The notes: generated by a model from the letters alone, not told the origin. Positions 51,219 to 62,084 are shown, counted from the first letter of the stretch. The stretch: DNA of 64,000 bases from Chryseobacterium sp. c4a (GCF_009900745.1 NZ_WXVU01000001.1:248001-312000); one strand, 5' to 3'. Program-made: numbers and translations.

Positions 51219-53546
51219 TTAAAAAGGATATCCGATGGCAATATTTAAAACAAGATTGTCTTTCCTCCAGTTGGGATCTCCGAAATTAATTTTATCGAAA
51301 GCCCATCTGTCTCCCTTCTCATAGTAAGGTACTCTCAATGGCATTGCCAGATCTAATCTTAAAATCAGGATAGAGAAATCAAGTCTTAGACCAACTCCGG
51401 CTCCTACTGCAATTTCGTTCAGGAAGTCTTTTGTAAATTTAGCGCCTGGTCTATCTGGATCACTATTAAGCAGCCAGATATTTCCGGCATCTACAAAAAC
51501 GGCAGCATTTAAAAACTTATATAGATTGGCGCGATATTCTGCATTTAATTCTAACTTAATATCTCCGGACTGATCAAAATAAGCCCCCTCATCTATAGTC
51601 CTGGGATCAAAACTTCCTGGCCCTAAAGTTCTCGCACGGAATGCTCTGATACTGTTGCTTCCTCCTGAGAAAAACTGCTTAGAAAAAGGTACAAATTCTG
51701 AATTTCCGTATGGATAAGCAATTCCGGCAATAAGCCTTGTTGCTAATGACGATTTTTCCGTGAGCTTATGATAAAATCTGAAGTCATTTTCAATCTTAGC
51801 ATATTGGCTGAAAGGAATACCGAAAATCTTTTTCTCTTTATCTTCTTTTACGTTGGCTCCTGTTACCAATCCTGTGATATTTCCTGCCAGATCAAGCGTA
51901 CCTTTGTAATAGAAGGTATTCTTTTTGGGCAACATGGTGTTGGTATAGGTATATGAATAAGTAGGACCAAAAATAAGCTGCTTCTGAACAATTCTTGCCA
52001 TAGCTGGATTCCTTTCTGCAATGACATTATATTCAGCGGTAACCTTTTGTGGAGATACAAGGGTAATATCAATTATTTTAAGGTCATGTTCCTTTCTAGC
52101 ATTTTCTTTCCATACATATCCGAATGAACCTGTAAAATTATTAAGGGTATAATATTGGGTTCTGTTCTGGAATTCATATCCCAATGTAATATTGGTTCTG
52201 GGAACAAACTCACTGGAAGAGTGAAAGCGGAATGGTGCTACAATTCTTGGAATGGAAAGCTGTACATTAGCTCCTCCACGGAAAATATTATTGGCATTCT
52301 GAGCTCCTCCCATCTGAAAATCAAAAGCTCCAAAGATGGCTGCTTTAAATTGTTCTGCTCCTCGGAAGAAATTTCTATGCGTCCAGTTCAGATTAAGTTC
52401 ACTACCTGCATAATTGGCGGAGTTGGTTCTTCCCAACGCTTCAAGTCTTAAAGACTGAATTTGTCTTGGAGTTAATAGATAGTAAGCATCAAATTTATGA
52501 TTCAATGAATCTGAAGTGATAAATTCATTTTTTACAAACTTGAATACCCCTAAGCTGATCAATCGGTTAAGAGTAAGATTATGATTGGATCGGTTATAAA
52601 GATCTCCTTTTTTAAAATATAAAGCTCTATCAAAAATCTTTGGTTTGAATTTATGTTGCGGATCAATGACATACATATCATCAAAAGCATATTTATCTAA
52701 GGAATCTTTGTTCATCGGAACGCTGTATTTCCCTTCTTTTACATCCTGAATATTATAATTAGGGAATACTACTACTTTATCAATACTGAATTGTTGAGTG
52801 GATAGAGCAGGCGTATTATCTTTCAATTTTACATTCAGTTCTACTTTATGATTTTTGTTGACGGTACTGTCTGCCTGTACAATAATATTATCCGGATGAA
52901 AATAATAAAAACCTCTTTCTTTCAGTCTGTTATCTATTCTTTCTCTTTCGGCCTTGATGACATCCAAATCAAATGGTCTACCATTTTTAAGAAGGGTCTT
53001 GCCGGCAACATTTTGAATTTCCTGATTGATGAGAGTAGAATCTTTTTGAAATTTAACTCCATCCACCAAATATCTGGCTCCAGGCTTTATGGTATAAATG
53101 ACTTTTGCCTTTTTATTTTTTGAGACAGTATCATAAGTCGCTCTGGCGTTAAAATAACCTTTGTTTTCAGAGTAGTTTTCAATAATGTCTTTATTGAACT
53201 CACGATCTACATCTCCTAATAATACTGGTTTTTCACCCATCTTATATTTAAGCCAATAATTAAAGCCTTTATCTTTCTTAGGCTCCTTGGCAATATTGTA
53301 GAAATACAGCTTAGGGCGTAATCCTAAAAATGTAGAATTAGGTTTGGGAGTAAGTTTAGCTTCCAGTGCTGCCTGAAGATCTTTTTTATCTTTTTTGGAA
53401 ATAGTGTCACTCTCAATCTTTACTTCTGCACCTGTGTAAAGCATCTGGTTTTCTTTTAAAAACCTGGTATTGCTACAGGAAACTACAGCCGAAGCAAATC
53501 CGGAAACCAACAGATATTTACAATATGTATGAAATGTATTACTCAT
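51219..53546 (-). CDS. tamA: TamA-type outer-membrane assembly protein (BamA family)
   Basis: The protein has 775 residues with a lipoprotein-like signal (FASAVVSC, then SNTRFLKENQMLYTG). POTRA-like domains occupy residues about 30-330 (VIYTIKPGARYLVDGVKF; LDVIKAERERIDNRLKERGF). The C-terminal part is a 16-strand Omp85 barrel with QFFSGGSNSIRAFRARTLGPG (the lid-lock motif region) and a final Phe (LNIAIGYPF). It acts with TamB in translocating or inserting outer-membrane components. Its start shares a base with the tamB stop (TAATG), so the two are translationally coupled. The symbol is by family and context. Confidence 0.88.
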   Translation of the reverse strand: MSNTFHTYCKYLLVSGFASAVVSCSNTRFLKENQMLYTGAEVKIESDTISKKDKKDLQAALEAKLTPKPNSTFLGLRPKLYFYNIAKEPKKDKGFNYWLKYKMGEKPVLLGDVDREFNKDIIENYSENKGYFNARATYDTVSKNKKAKVIYTIKPGARYLVDGVKFQKDSTLINQEIQNVAGKTLLKNGRPFDLDVIKAERERIDNRLKERGFYYFHPDNIIVQADSTVNKNHKVELNVKLKDNTPALSTQQFSIDKVVVFPNYNIQDVKEGKYSVPMNKDSLDKYAFDDMYVIDPQHKFKPKIFDRALYFKKGDLYNRSNHNLTLNRLISLGVFKFVKNEFITSDSLNHKFDAYYLLTPRQIQSLRLEALGRTNSANYAGSELNLNWTHRNFFRGAEQFKAAIFGAFDFQMGGAQNANNIFRGGANVQLSIPRIVAPFRFHSSSEFVPRTNITLGYEFQNRTQYYTLNNFTGSFGYVWKENARKEHDLKIIDITLVSPQKVTAEYNVIAERNPAMARIVQKQLIFGPTYSYTYTNTMLPKKNTFYYKGTLDLAGNITGLVTGANVKEDKEKKIFGIPFSQYAKIENDFRFYHKLTEKSSLATRLIAGIAYPYGNSEFVPFSKQFFSGGSNSIRAFRARTLGPGSFDPRTIDEGAYFDQSGDIKLELNAEYRANLYKFLNAAVFVDAGNIWLLNSDPDRPGAKFTKDFLNEIAVGAGVGLRLDFSILILRLDLAMPLRVPYYEKGDRWAFDKINFGDPNWRKDNLVLNIAIGYPF

Positions 53547-56500
53547 TATTTAAATTCTACCACTTGATTGTTTTGATTCTTTTTAGTTTTTTTCTCTTTA
53601 GACTTTTGGAAAATCTCACGGAATTTATCATAATCCAGAGTGATGATAAATCCAACTCCGGTTTCTATGATCTGCCCCTGAAGAGCTACCTGATATTCAT
53701 CCTTACGATAAGCACGTAACATATATCTTCCATCTTTGGAAAGACTGTAATCTACAGAAACATTCCCTGCAATATTTGTCATGTTTTCATTCTGGCGGGC
53801 TTGCCCTTCCAATCCGAAATTACTTCCAACCGTTACTTTCAATCTGTCATTCAATAATTTTTTACTGATATCCACATTCAGGTCGGTTCTTGTATTTTTC
53901 TGTCCTGTAGAATAATCCTCGGAAGAATCTAGTCCGAAGTTAAGATCTACTCCTTTGATCAATCCGGCTGCCAGATTATTTAATTGCTGAGAAAGGATTT
54001 TACTCACACTTTGTCTTGCCATTGTTTCAGCAGATACTCCTGCGCCACTTTCAAAAGGATTTTCACCAATAAAACGGTTTAAAAGAAGCAAGGCAAATAC
54101 CTGTTTATTTAATTCAGACTCCTGGGTTCTGAGCTGAGCAAGTTTTTGATCAATAACATCCTTTACATTGGTTGACACAGCATTGTTTTTTTCATCTGTT
54201 GTAATATCAAAGGTCAGCTGTGGTTTTAACAATTCGCCTTTCATTTTTAGCAAAGTATTGAAAGGAACTCTCTGTTTAAACTGGTTCATTGTTGATGCAC
54301 TCTGACCACTGATTTGCTGTTCTACAAGATCTATAGGCGGTGCTTCAGTTTTATATACTGCCGTAATATTCATAATGGCCATTGTGGGCTCTCCAGTCCA
54401 AGTGATAGTGCTTCCTTTCTGAATATCAAACTTACGTTTCAGGAAACTCACAGAAAGATCATAGCTTCCTTTGTCAACTTCATATACTCCTACCAGGGTA
54501 GTTTTTCCGGAAGGGTCAATTCCTCCGGTTAATTCTGCCTCTCCTTGTAGCTGAACGAAATCTCCGTTTGCTTTATCAATAACAATAGATAATTTTGCTT
54601 CTTTACTTACTTCAATATTTACGCTGACATCCATACCTTTAATGCGGCTTTGGGCATTAAGAGAATCAGTTTTGATGGTTTTATTTAAAACAACCTGATC
54701 CTGATCTACGAATTCTACAATTCCATCTCTTTCCTGTAATGAAGGATTAGATTGAGGAAGTACAAATGTAAAGTCTGTGTTGTCTGCAACACTTAGTCTT
54801 CCCTCCACTTTTGGTAAATCAAGGTTTCCTCGGATACGAAGGCCGGCATCAATAGCCAGTACTCCATACATCATCGCATCATTGGATTTTTGAGAGTTGA
54901 CTACTTTGAAATCCTTGGCATTGACATTCAAATTGAATGCGAAATCTCTGTACGTTTGGGTAAGAACCTGTCCGTCTACCACCAAAGCATTTCCATCCTT
55001 ATCTTTGATTTTAAATGTATTGAATTCAATTCCGCGGCTGGTAAAATCGATCTCATCATTTAATTTTCTGAAATCACTTCCTGTCTTGGCAATCTCAAGC
55101 CCTGCATCATTGAATTTTACCTTTCCTAAAATATTAGGTTTGTCTGTAGTGCCTGTGATTTTAAGGTTTCCGGAGAGATATCCTTCTGTATTGGTAATGG
55201 CATTCATAGAAAAACCTTGAATACTCTTCATCTGAAGCTGGTTGATGGCCATATTCAGGTCAAAAGAACTTGAAGCCGTATTGTAATCTCCAAGAATTCT
55301 TACATCATTATTGTTTCCGGAAAGGGCAATGTCAGCATTTAAAAGTTTCGGTGAAGAATTGTTCACTTTTACAGCGAGATTTCCGACAGGACTTCCATAG
55401 ACAATAAGATTGGAAACATTCAAATCAGAGGTGAAAGTCATGTCTTTCATTACATCCCTGAGTTGGGCTGTACCATTGATGGTTCCTCTTGCCAGAACCG
55501 TATCTTTTTTAATCAGTTCTGTAATGGTTTCTATTTTAAAATCTTTCAGAGCAATGTTCAAAGGGCTACTTGGGATTTCACTTTCCGATTGAATAGAAAT
55601 TTCGCTTCCCCCATTACTTAATCTGAAATTGTCTGCTAAAATTCCCTTTTTACTGATCTGAATTTTATTGTTTTCAGCAACATTCCAGTCTGCATAATTG
55701 AGTTTTAATCCATTGGGATTCAAAGAAACCTCTGTAATATCATTCAATGATTTGGCATTTCCTGCAATCAGGAACTGAGTGGCATCTTTATCATCTTTTG
55801 TCGTGATATTGTAGTTAATCGTATTATCTGCAATATCGCCATCAATATTGATTTTTTTCAGCGAAAAACTTGAGCTTTTTAATGCCGCAACATTCAGACT
55901 ATATTGTAATGCCTGATTTTCATTTGTGACTTTCAATGCTCCTTTTTCAATGGTATTTTCACCATATAGCAATTGAGGAATCTGGCCATCGATTTCAATT
56001 TTTTGTGAATCCGCATTATAGTTTCCTGCTAGATTTATCGTTTCGAAATCCTTCAAGTCCGGAACAAACTTTCTGATCAAGTCATCATTTTTAATCTTTG
56101 CTGTAAAGGTAAAATGCTGTCCCGGATCAATTTTTTGAGTTTTATCCGGTTTCTGGAACTGATAATATTGATTGATGGTTTGAGTTAAAGCGCCAAAAAT
56201 CTGAGTAAGTTTATATTTACCCTTCAATTCAACATCTGCAATTTGTGAATTGAAAATAATTTGGGTAGAATCTGTAGTAGATGAAGCTTTAAGATGAACT
56301 TCCTGTACCGGATAAACTTCTTTGGTATCTGAAAAAGCAAAATCTTTAAGGTTTAAATAACCATTCAGGTTATTCGGATCAAGGCTTGTAAAGTCACCGT
56401 CTATTTTCCCAGCAAGAATCATTGGTTTTTCGTAGAAACCAAGCTTGTTGACATCTAATTTGATGACTTCACCATTCACTTTGATGGTCGGATTTTTTTC

Positions 56501-58594
56501 GTGATAGATTCCGGAAGCCATCAGCTGTAAATCAGCATTCGGATCTTTTGAATTTAAAATAACATCGTAAGCACCTTTGTTGATCTTACCTGTTAAATTC
56601 ATGTTCTGGTAACGATAACCTTTGTAAGCTGCAGAAGCAACATGACCTTTTAGGTTGGCATTTGCATTTTTGAAATCAAAACTTTCTCCTTTGGCAGAAA
56701 TCTGGGCTGTGATGGAGCCTATATCTTTATTCTGAATAATTTTTCCAACCTGTATTCCCTGAAGATTAGCCTTTACATCATACAGTTCATGATTTTTTCT
56801 ACGCATATCCACATTGGCAACAACGGCTGCATTTCCAAGAGTAGAGTAGAGGTTGAGGTCTGTATTGACCATCTTTGTTGTTCCCTTTGCATTTCCTTTG
56901 ATACTGAAGTTTGAAGGAAGAGAAATAGTAGATGGAATGGTATTTTTCGGAACTAAATTGTAAATCGTTTTAGCATTGGATGAGAATTCTTCAATCCTCA
57001 GATCGTAATATAGCTGATCTGGATTCATCGCATTTTTGATTCTTCCGGATGCTGCTACTCTCAATTGATCCAGTCCGGTTACTTTAAGATCCTGGATGAG
57101 AAGATCATTTACACTCCCTTTTACATTTGCATTAATGTTTAGGGTCGCATTGGGATATTTATTGAAAGGGATCGTATTTTTTAAAGTAGGAACCAGGTTT
57201 AGAATATCAGAAAATCCGATTTTTGAATCCTTGATATTGGCTGAAATTTTTACAGCACCTAAATTGGAGGTCAGCTGATCGATGGAGTTATAATTTAAAA
57301 TAACCTCATCACGTAATACCGTTTTGGGAGTTTGTAGGTATAAATCTTTTAGATAGGCTTCTTTTTCTGCGTATACAAAATCTGTATTGAATTTCTGAAT
57401 ATTCAATCCTCTGGCTTCTTGAATTTCTGCAGAATTAACAGTCCCCGCGAAAGTATTATTCTCCATTTTGAAGCTTCTCACCTCAACATTCATTTTGGAA
57501 AAATTCAGATGGTTGAAGTCTATTCCTTGTTGAGTAGGAGCAATCGCAGTATTGTTATAAGTTGCTTTTACATCATTCAAAACCAGTTTCCCTAAAAGAA
57601 GATTCATAGCTTTATCCTCCTTGGATACTTTGGATGGTTCCGGTTCTTTTTTATTTTTTGGATTGGCATTTTGAGCCGGAAGATAAAGGTTGGCATTGAT
57701 ATCAGCTCCTGAAAGAAATACATTGCCAATATTGAAGACATTATTTTCCAGATCAAGTTTGTTGACTTTTGTGCTTAATTCTTTGAATATAACCTTTGCG
57801 TATGTTTTGGTATTTTCATCGCCATAGTCAATATCAAAGTGAGTAAGTTTAATTCCTCTTAAACCAATATTCATCGGTTTTTTTTCATTGAGAGAATCTA
57901 CTTTTTTCTCAACCTTTTTAGAGACTTCTTCTACAATTCCCTGTTTTAACTTTAATTTTAATCCATCAAGATTAATATCGTTAACAGCGTAGGTGTTTTT
58001 ATTGAGATCGAATTTTTTTACTCTGGTATCAAAAGATTTAAAATAAAGATTGATATCATTCTTCGACTGTTGATCATTGAAGGTAACTCCAACATCGTTT
58101 AATTTAATTTTATCAAGAGAAATAATGAAAGGTTTGGAAGAGCTTTCTTCCTTGTCGTTGGTTGCAAAGGCATCAATGATATAATCGAAATTGAATTTAC
58201 CATTCGGTTTTCTTACAACATTAGCACGTGCTCCTTCCAAATCTACAGAGGTAATATCTGCAGTGGAATTGATGAGTTTGAGCATGTGTAGGCCAACATC
58301 CAGTTTTTTTACTGCCAAAAGAGTGTCAACATCTTGCCCTTTGAGGTAAAGGTTTTCCATGACAAGGCTGTTGGGAAATCCGATGTAAACTCTTTCGAGG
58401 CTTACTTTGGTTTTAATTTTTTGCTCCAGGTAAACGATCAATCTGTCTTTGATGAAGTTTTGAACGGCTGGAAGTCTTAAGCTTAGTATCAACAGGGTAA
58501 GAAAAACCAATATTGAAATAAAGGTTATTGCAATACGCCTTAAGAGTTTGGTAGTGTTGATTTTCAGTTTCAAAAGTGAGAAGGTTTCTAACAA
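53546..58594 (-). CDS. tamB: TamB / AsmA-like translocation and assembly protein
   Basis: The protein has 1682 residues. The start is a TTG (complement 58592-58594); no in-frame ATG precedes residue 78, and the N-terminal membrane helix RIAITFISILVFLTLLILSL must be included. It is followed by the AsmA-type entry VQNFIKDRLIVYLEQKIKTK and VSLERVYIGFPNSLVMENLY. A very long beta-taco repeat region spans about residues 100-1400. The TamB/DUF490 C-terminal domain ends with DYSLSKDGRYMLRAYRKDEY and VGFIITLDYDKFREIF. It bridges the inner membrane and the TamA barrel, and is implicated in lipid transport or outer-membrane assembly. Length is within the range of Bacteroidota homologues. Confidence 0.9.
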   Translation of the reverse strand: MLETFSLLKLKINTTKLLRRIAITFISILVFLTLLILSLRLPAVQNFIKDRLIVYLEQKIKTKVSLERVYIGFPNSLVMENLYLKGQDVDTLLAVKKLDVGLHMLKLINSTADITSVDLEGARANVVRKPNGKFNFDYIIDAFATNDKEESSSKPFIISLDKIKLNDVGVTFNDQQSKNDINLYFKSFDTRVKKFDLNKNTYAVNDINLDGLKLKLKQGIVEEVSKKVEKKVDSLNEKKPMNIGLRGIKLTHFDIDYGDENTKTYAKVIFKELSTKVNKLDLENNVFNIGNVFLSGADINANLYLPAQNANPKNKKEPEPSKVSKEDKAMNLLLGKLVLNDVKATYNNTAIAPTQQGIDFNHLNFSKMNVEVRSFKMENNTFAGTVNSAEIQEARGLNIQKFNTDFVYAEKEAYLKDLYLQTPKTVLRDEVILNYNSIDQLTSNLGAVKISANIKDSKIGFSDILNLVPTLKNTIPFNKYPNATLNINANVKGSVNDLLIQDLKVTGLDQLRVAASGRIKNAMNPDQLYYDLRIEEFSSNAKTIYNLVPKNTIPSTISLPSNFSIKGNAKGTTKMVNTDLNLYSTLGNAAVVANVDMRRKNHELYDVKANLQGIQVGKIIQNKDIGSITAQISAKGESFDFKNANANLKGHVASAAYKGYRYQNMNLTGKINKGAYDVILNSKDPNADLQLMASGIYHEKNPTIKVNGEVIKLDVNKLGFYEKPMILAGKIDGDFTSLDPNNLNGYLNLKDFAFSDTKEVYPVQEVHLKASSTTDSTQIIFNSQIADVELKGKYKLTQIFGALTQTINQYYQFQKPDKTQKIDPGQHFTFTAKIKNDDLIRKFVPDLKDFETINLAGNYNADSQKIEIDGQIPQLLYGENTIEKGALKVTNENQALQYSLNVAALKSSSFSLKKINIDGDIADNTINYNITTKDDKDATQFLIAGNAKSLNDITEVSLNPNGLKLNYADWNVAENNKIQISKKGILADNFRLSNGGSEISIQSESEIPSSPLNIALKDFKIETITELIKKDTVLARGTINGTAQLRDVMKDMTFTSDLNVSNLIVYGSPVGNLAVKVNNSSPKLLNADIALSGNNNDVRILGDYNTASSSFDLNMAINQLQMKSIQGFSMNAITNTEGYLSGNLKITGTTDKPNILGKVKFNDAGLEIAKTGSDFRKLNDEIDFTSRGIEFNTFKIKDKDGNALVVDGQVLTQTYRDFAFNLNVNAKDFKVVNSQKSNDAMMYGVLAIDAGLRIRGNLDLPKVEGRLSVADNTDFTFVLPQSNPSLQERDGIVEFVDQDQVVLNKTIKTDSLNAQSRIKGMDVSVNIEVSKEAKLSIVIDKANGDFVQLQGEAELTGGIDPSGKTTLVGVYEVDKGSYDLSVSFLKRKFDIQKGSTITWTGEPTMAIMNITAVYKTEAPPIDLVEQQISGQSASTMNQFKQRVPFNTLLKMKGELLKPQLTFDITTDEKNNAVSTNVKDVIDQKLAQLRTQESELNKQVFALLLLNRFIGENPFESGAGVSAETMARQSVSKILSQQLNNLAAGLIKGVDLNFGLDSSEDYSTGQKNTRTDLNVDISKKLLNDRLKVTVGSNFGLEGQARQNENMTNIAGNVSVDYSLSKDGRYMLRAYRKDEYQVALQGQIIETGVGFIITLDYDKFREIFQKSKEKKTKKNQNNQVVEFK

Positions 58595-58652
58595 AGATAA
58601 TAATACTATTTTATACGGTCTTTGTTGTGGTATCCCTTATGAATGCAAAAAT

Positions 58653-58839
58653 CCTGCCTTGGCTGCCCTTATTATGGAATTTTTAGTTGTGTAGTTGTCA
58701 AGTGAATAGTTGAGTAAGGTGAGCCAAGGCGGGGATTGTAGTTTTAAAAAAAGCCCCCTTTTATCATTTTTTGAAATGTTGAAAAGGTTAGTTAGCAAAA
58801 ATGAAAATTCAAATGTTAGTGTAGTTTCAAAGGGGGCTT
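58653..58839. repeat. Two spaced inverted repeats between ccoP and tamB
   Basis: CCTGCCTTGGCT (58653-58664) and AGCCAAGGCGGG (58722-58733) match at 11 of 12 positions. AAGCCCCCTTT (58751-58761) and AAAGGGGGCTT (58829-58839) match perfectly over 11 bases with a 67-base interior. Neither has a short loop, so they are weak terminators at best. The 278-base gap contains no ORF worth reporting. Confidence 0.5.
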
Positions 58840-58872
58840 GGCATGGTTTGTATTAATCAGATAATAAATCTT

Positions 58873-59760
58873 CTAGTTGTTTCCGTTTTCCCATTTTACT
58901 TCTTCTCCCTGTGGTGCAGCACCACCTTGGGCTTGGGTAATAGGAGCAGTTTCCTGGTTGATATGATAAATATATGCTGCAATTTTTTCTGCATCTCTTC
59001 CGGTAATGGTTCCTTCTTTGATGAAAGGTCTCATGGTAGGATTGTTTGGAGAACCATTTTCAAGCATCCAGAAAACATTCTTGAATAAACTTTTTTCCTT
59101 GATGTTGATCCAATGGGTATCAGTAAGGTTAGGCCCAATACCTCCTTTTCCTCCATCTCCATGACAGGTTACACAGTTGGTTTTGAATAATTCCTGACCT
59201 TCTGCGATGTTGTCTGCGCTGTATTTTGCAGACTCCAGATTGATCTGTGGAGCACTTTTTTCATACTCTTCAATAGATGCCAACATGGTTTTGGTCTCTT
59301 TTGTATATTCAGCTTCCGGATGGGCATAATCTGTGAAAGAAAAGGCTACCAGATACACCGCACAGAAAATACATCCGAACCAGAACAACCCTATCCACCA
59401 TTTAGGAAGAGAATTGTCAAGCTCTGTAATCCCATCGAAACCATGGTCGATTAAAATATCTTTTTCTTCAGTAGCAGACTGCTTTTTGAAAGCAGAATTC
59501 CAAAGCTTTTGATAATAAGGAATATTTTTTTCTTCCAGGTAATGTTTTTTTTCTTCCTCCGATAGTCTACTGAAACTTTCATTTTCAATCATGTCTCCGA
59601 TGGAGTTCATGATCATTAAAAGAATAATCGCAATCAATATCAATGCCCAGAAAAATGGGGAAGAAAAATAGCCTGAATCACTGGCGAACATTTCAAAGGC
59701 CATGATCGTTAAGCCTATGGTTGTTGCTATATATACTGAAATAGGGGTTCTCGTTTTCAT
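58873..59760 (-). CDS. ccoP: cbb3 oxidase subunit CcoP (c-type cytochrome)
   Basis: The protein has 295 residues. The N-terminus has hydrophobic segments (SVYIATTIGLTIMAFEMF; FFWALILIAIILLMIM) before a charged linker. The CcoP/FixP N-domain is recognised by DHGFDGITELDNSLPKWWIG, followed by a further helix WIGLFWFGCIFCAVYLV. A single heme-c site, C196-V-T-C199-H200, in TNCVTCHGDGGKGG has its Met ligand in NNPTMRPF. Canonical proteobacterial CcoP has two hemes; one heme is the form usual in Bacteroidota. It carries electrons to CcoNO. It lies 18 bases downstream of ccoNO. Confidence 0.94.
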   Translation of the reverse strand: MKTRTPISVYIATTIGLTIMAFEMFASDSGYFSSPFFWALILIAIILLMIMNSIGDMIENESFSRLSEEEKKHYLEEKNIPYYQKLWNSAFKKQSATEEKDILIDHGFDGITELDNSLPKWWIGLFWFGCIFCAVYLVAFSFTDYAHPEAEYTKETKTMLASIEEYEKSAPQINLESAKYSADNIAEGQELFKTNCVTCHGDGGKGGIGPNLTDTHWINIKEKSLFKNVFWMLENGSPNNPTMRPFIKEGTITGRDAEKIAAYIYHINQETAPITQAQGGAAPQGEEVKWENGNN

Positions 59761-59778
59761 TACATCAATTTTTAATGA

Positions 59779-62058
59779 TTACTCTGCACTTGCGGTTTGG
59801 ATCTGTGTCGTTTTAATATCTGTACCTAATCTTTGTAAATAGGCAATCATAGCTACGATTTCTCTTTGTTCAAGCGGTACATAAGATGTTCCTTTTACTG
59901 TTTTTTCTTTAGCCATCTGATCTTTTACATCGGTAGCCTCTGAGTAAATTCTTTGTACAATAGCTTTTGACTGGTTGTCTGCCCATTGATTAGCAGAGTC
60001 GATCTGAGCTTTTGTATAAGGAACATCAAATGAATTCTTCATTAGTTTCATCTTATCCACCATCTGAGTACGATCCAATTTATTGGTAATTAACCAAGGG
60101 AAGCGTGGCATGATAGAACCTGCTGAGGTAATTCTTGGGTTATACATGTGCTTAAAGTGCCATGAATCAGGATTTCTACCTCCTTCTCTGTGAAGATCCG
60201 GCCCTGTTCTTTTAGAGCCCCAAAGGAATGGTCTGTCGTAGATGAATTCTCCAGCTTTGGAGTATTGCCCGTTCTTTCCTTCAAATCTTGTTACTTCATC
60301 ACGGAAAGGACGGATCATCTGAGAGTGGCAAGAGTTACATCCTTCACGGATATATAGATCTCTTCCTTCTAACTCCAATGGTGTATATGGTTTTACGGCG
60401 GTAATCGTAGGAACACTTTGCTTCAATGATAAGGTAGGAACAATTTCTACAAGTCCACCAATAGCGATCGTTATGAAAGCCAGGATAGAAAGTAAAGTAG
60501 GAGTTCTTTCTAGCCAAAGGTGTATCCCTTCTCCCTCTTTTCTTGTTCCCCCAATATTGGCTAGTGCAGGTGCTTCCGCAGGAACATTCTTCTGGAATGA
60601 ACCAGCTTTAATGGTTTTGATAACATTAACTACCATTAAAATCGCTCCTGATAGATATAAGATACCTCCTAAGAATCTCATTTTAAAGTAAGGAATGATC
60701 GCTGTTACTGTATCCAGCCAGTTTTTCCATAATAATGTTCCGTCCGGGTTGAATTGTTTCCACATCAATCCTTGTGTGAATCCGGAAATATACATAGGTA
60801 CTGCATAGAAAATGATTCCTAATGTTCCTAACCAGAAATGCCAGTTAGCTAATTTTACAGACCAAAGTTTAGTTTTCCACATGATCGGAACCAGATAATA
60901 TACCACCCCGAATGCCATGAAACCATTCCATCCAAGAGCTCCTAAGTGTACGTGACCGATAACCCAGTCAGTATAGTGTCCAATTTTATTTAATGATTTT
61001 GTTGCCAATAATGGTCCTTCAAAAGTTGCCATACCATAACAAGTAACAGCGACTACGAAGAATTTAAGGATCGGATTTTCTCTTACTTTATCCCAGGCTC
61101 CTCTTAAAGTAAGAAGACCGTTTAGCATACCTCCCCAAGATGGTGCAATAAGCATGATAGAGAAACCAGTTCCTACGGCCTGTGCCCATGCCGGTAATGC
61201 TGTATATTGCAGGTGGTGAGGCCCAGCCCAAAGATATACAAAGATCAGCGACCAGAAGTGAATAATGGATAATTTGTATGAGAATACCGGTCGCTGAGCT
61301 GCTTTTGGCATAAAGTAATACATAAGACCTAATACAGGGGTCGTCAATACAAATGCTACTGCATTGTGACCATACCACCATTGTACTAATGCATCTTTTA
61401 CACCTGCGTATACAGAATAAGATTTCCAGCTTGTGAAAGATAACGGAACTTCCAGGTTATTGAAGATATGAAGCATGGCTACAGCAATCCATGTGGCCAG
61501 ATAAAACCAGATGGCTACATATAAATGTCTCACTCTTCTTTTGGCAATAGTTCCAAACATATTGATACCGAATACAATCCATGAGAAGGCAATTAATATA
61601 TCAATAGGCCATTCATGTTCAGCATATTCTTTAGAAGTATTGATTCCCATTAAGAATGTAATCACTACAGTAACGATCATAAACTGCCATGACCAGAAGT
61701 GAATCCATGAAAGAGTATCACTATACATTCTTGTTTTCAGTAATCTCTGCATACTATAATAAGCGCCGCAGAAGAAGGAATTACAAACGAAGGCAAAAAT
61801 TACAGCACTGGTGTGAAGCATTCTGATTCTTCCGAAGCCCATTGCTCCCTGAGTATTGATTAATCCCTGAATATTACCCGAAGCTAAGCTTTTAATAGTT
61901 GTATCATCTGTACCGAATAAAAATTCAGGTAATTCGGGATAAAAAAGCATCAATGCAGCAGTAAGTCCCAGCAGAAATCCGACAAGTCCGAATGCGATTG
62001 TTGCATAGAGGAATGCTCTGACAATATTATTGTCATAATTAAATTTTTGCGTCTCCAT
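59779..62058 (-). CDS. ccoN: cbb3 oxidase fused subunits CcoN-CcoO
   Basis: The protein has 759 residues from the ATG complementary to 62056-62058; a TTG three codons upstream is rejected. Residues 1-490 are CcoN: 12 or more helices with Cu-B ligands His231 (WWYGHNAVAF) and His281-His282 (AGPHHLQY), and heme ligands in GHVHLGALGWNGF (His369, His371). Residues about 520-759 are CcoO, with the heme-c motif CNSCH (574-578) in REGCNSCHSQMIRPF and a C-terminal YLQRLGTD. It is the catalytic core of the high-affinity terminal oxidase in the inner membrane. The CcoN-CcoO fusion is a Bacteroidota trait. No ccoQ, ccoS or ccoG lies alongside. Confidence 0.97.
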   Translation of the reverse strand: METQKFNYDNNIVRAFLYATIAFGLVGFLLGLTAALMLFYPELPEFLFGTDDTTIKSLASGNIQGLINTQGAMGFGRIRMLHTSAVIFAFVCNSFFCGAYYSMQRLLKTRMYSDTLSWIHFWSWQFMIVTVVITFLMGINTSKEYAEHEWPIDILIAFSWIVFGINMFGTIAKRRVRHLYVAIWFYLATWIAVAMLHIFNNLEVPLSFTSWKSYSVYAGVKDALVQWWYGHNAVAFVLTTPVLGLMYYFMPKAAQRPVFSYKLSIIHFWSLIFVYLWAGPHHLQYTALPAWAQAVGTGFSIMLIAPSWGGMLNGLLTLRGAWDKVRENPILKFFVVAVTCYGMATFEGPLLATKSLNKIGHYTDWVIGHVHLGALGWNGFMAFGVVYYLVPIMWKTKLWSVKLANWHFWLGTLGIIFYAVPMYISGFTQGLMWKQFNPDGTLLWKNWLDTVTAIIPYFKMRFLGGILYLSGAILMVVNVIKTIKAGSFQKNVPAEAPALANIGGTRKEGEGIHLWLERTPTLLSILAFITIAIGGLVEIVPTLSLKQSVPTITAVKPYTPLELEGRDLYIREGCNSCHSQMIRPFRDEVTRFEGKNGQYSKAGEFIYDRPFLWGSKRTGPDLHREGGRNPDSWHFKHMYNPRITSAGSIMPRFPWLITNKLDRTQMVDKMKLMKNSFDVPYTKAQIDSANQWADNQSKAIVQRIYSEATDVKDQMAKEKTVKGTSYVPLEQREIVAMIAYLQRLGTDIKTTQIQTASAE

Positions 62059-62084
62059 AAATTCCAATAGTGTTTACCGAAGTG

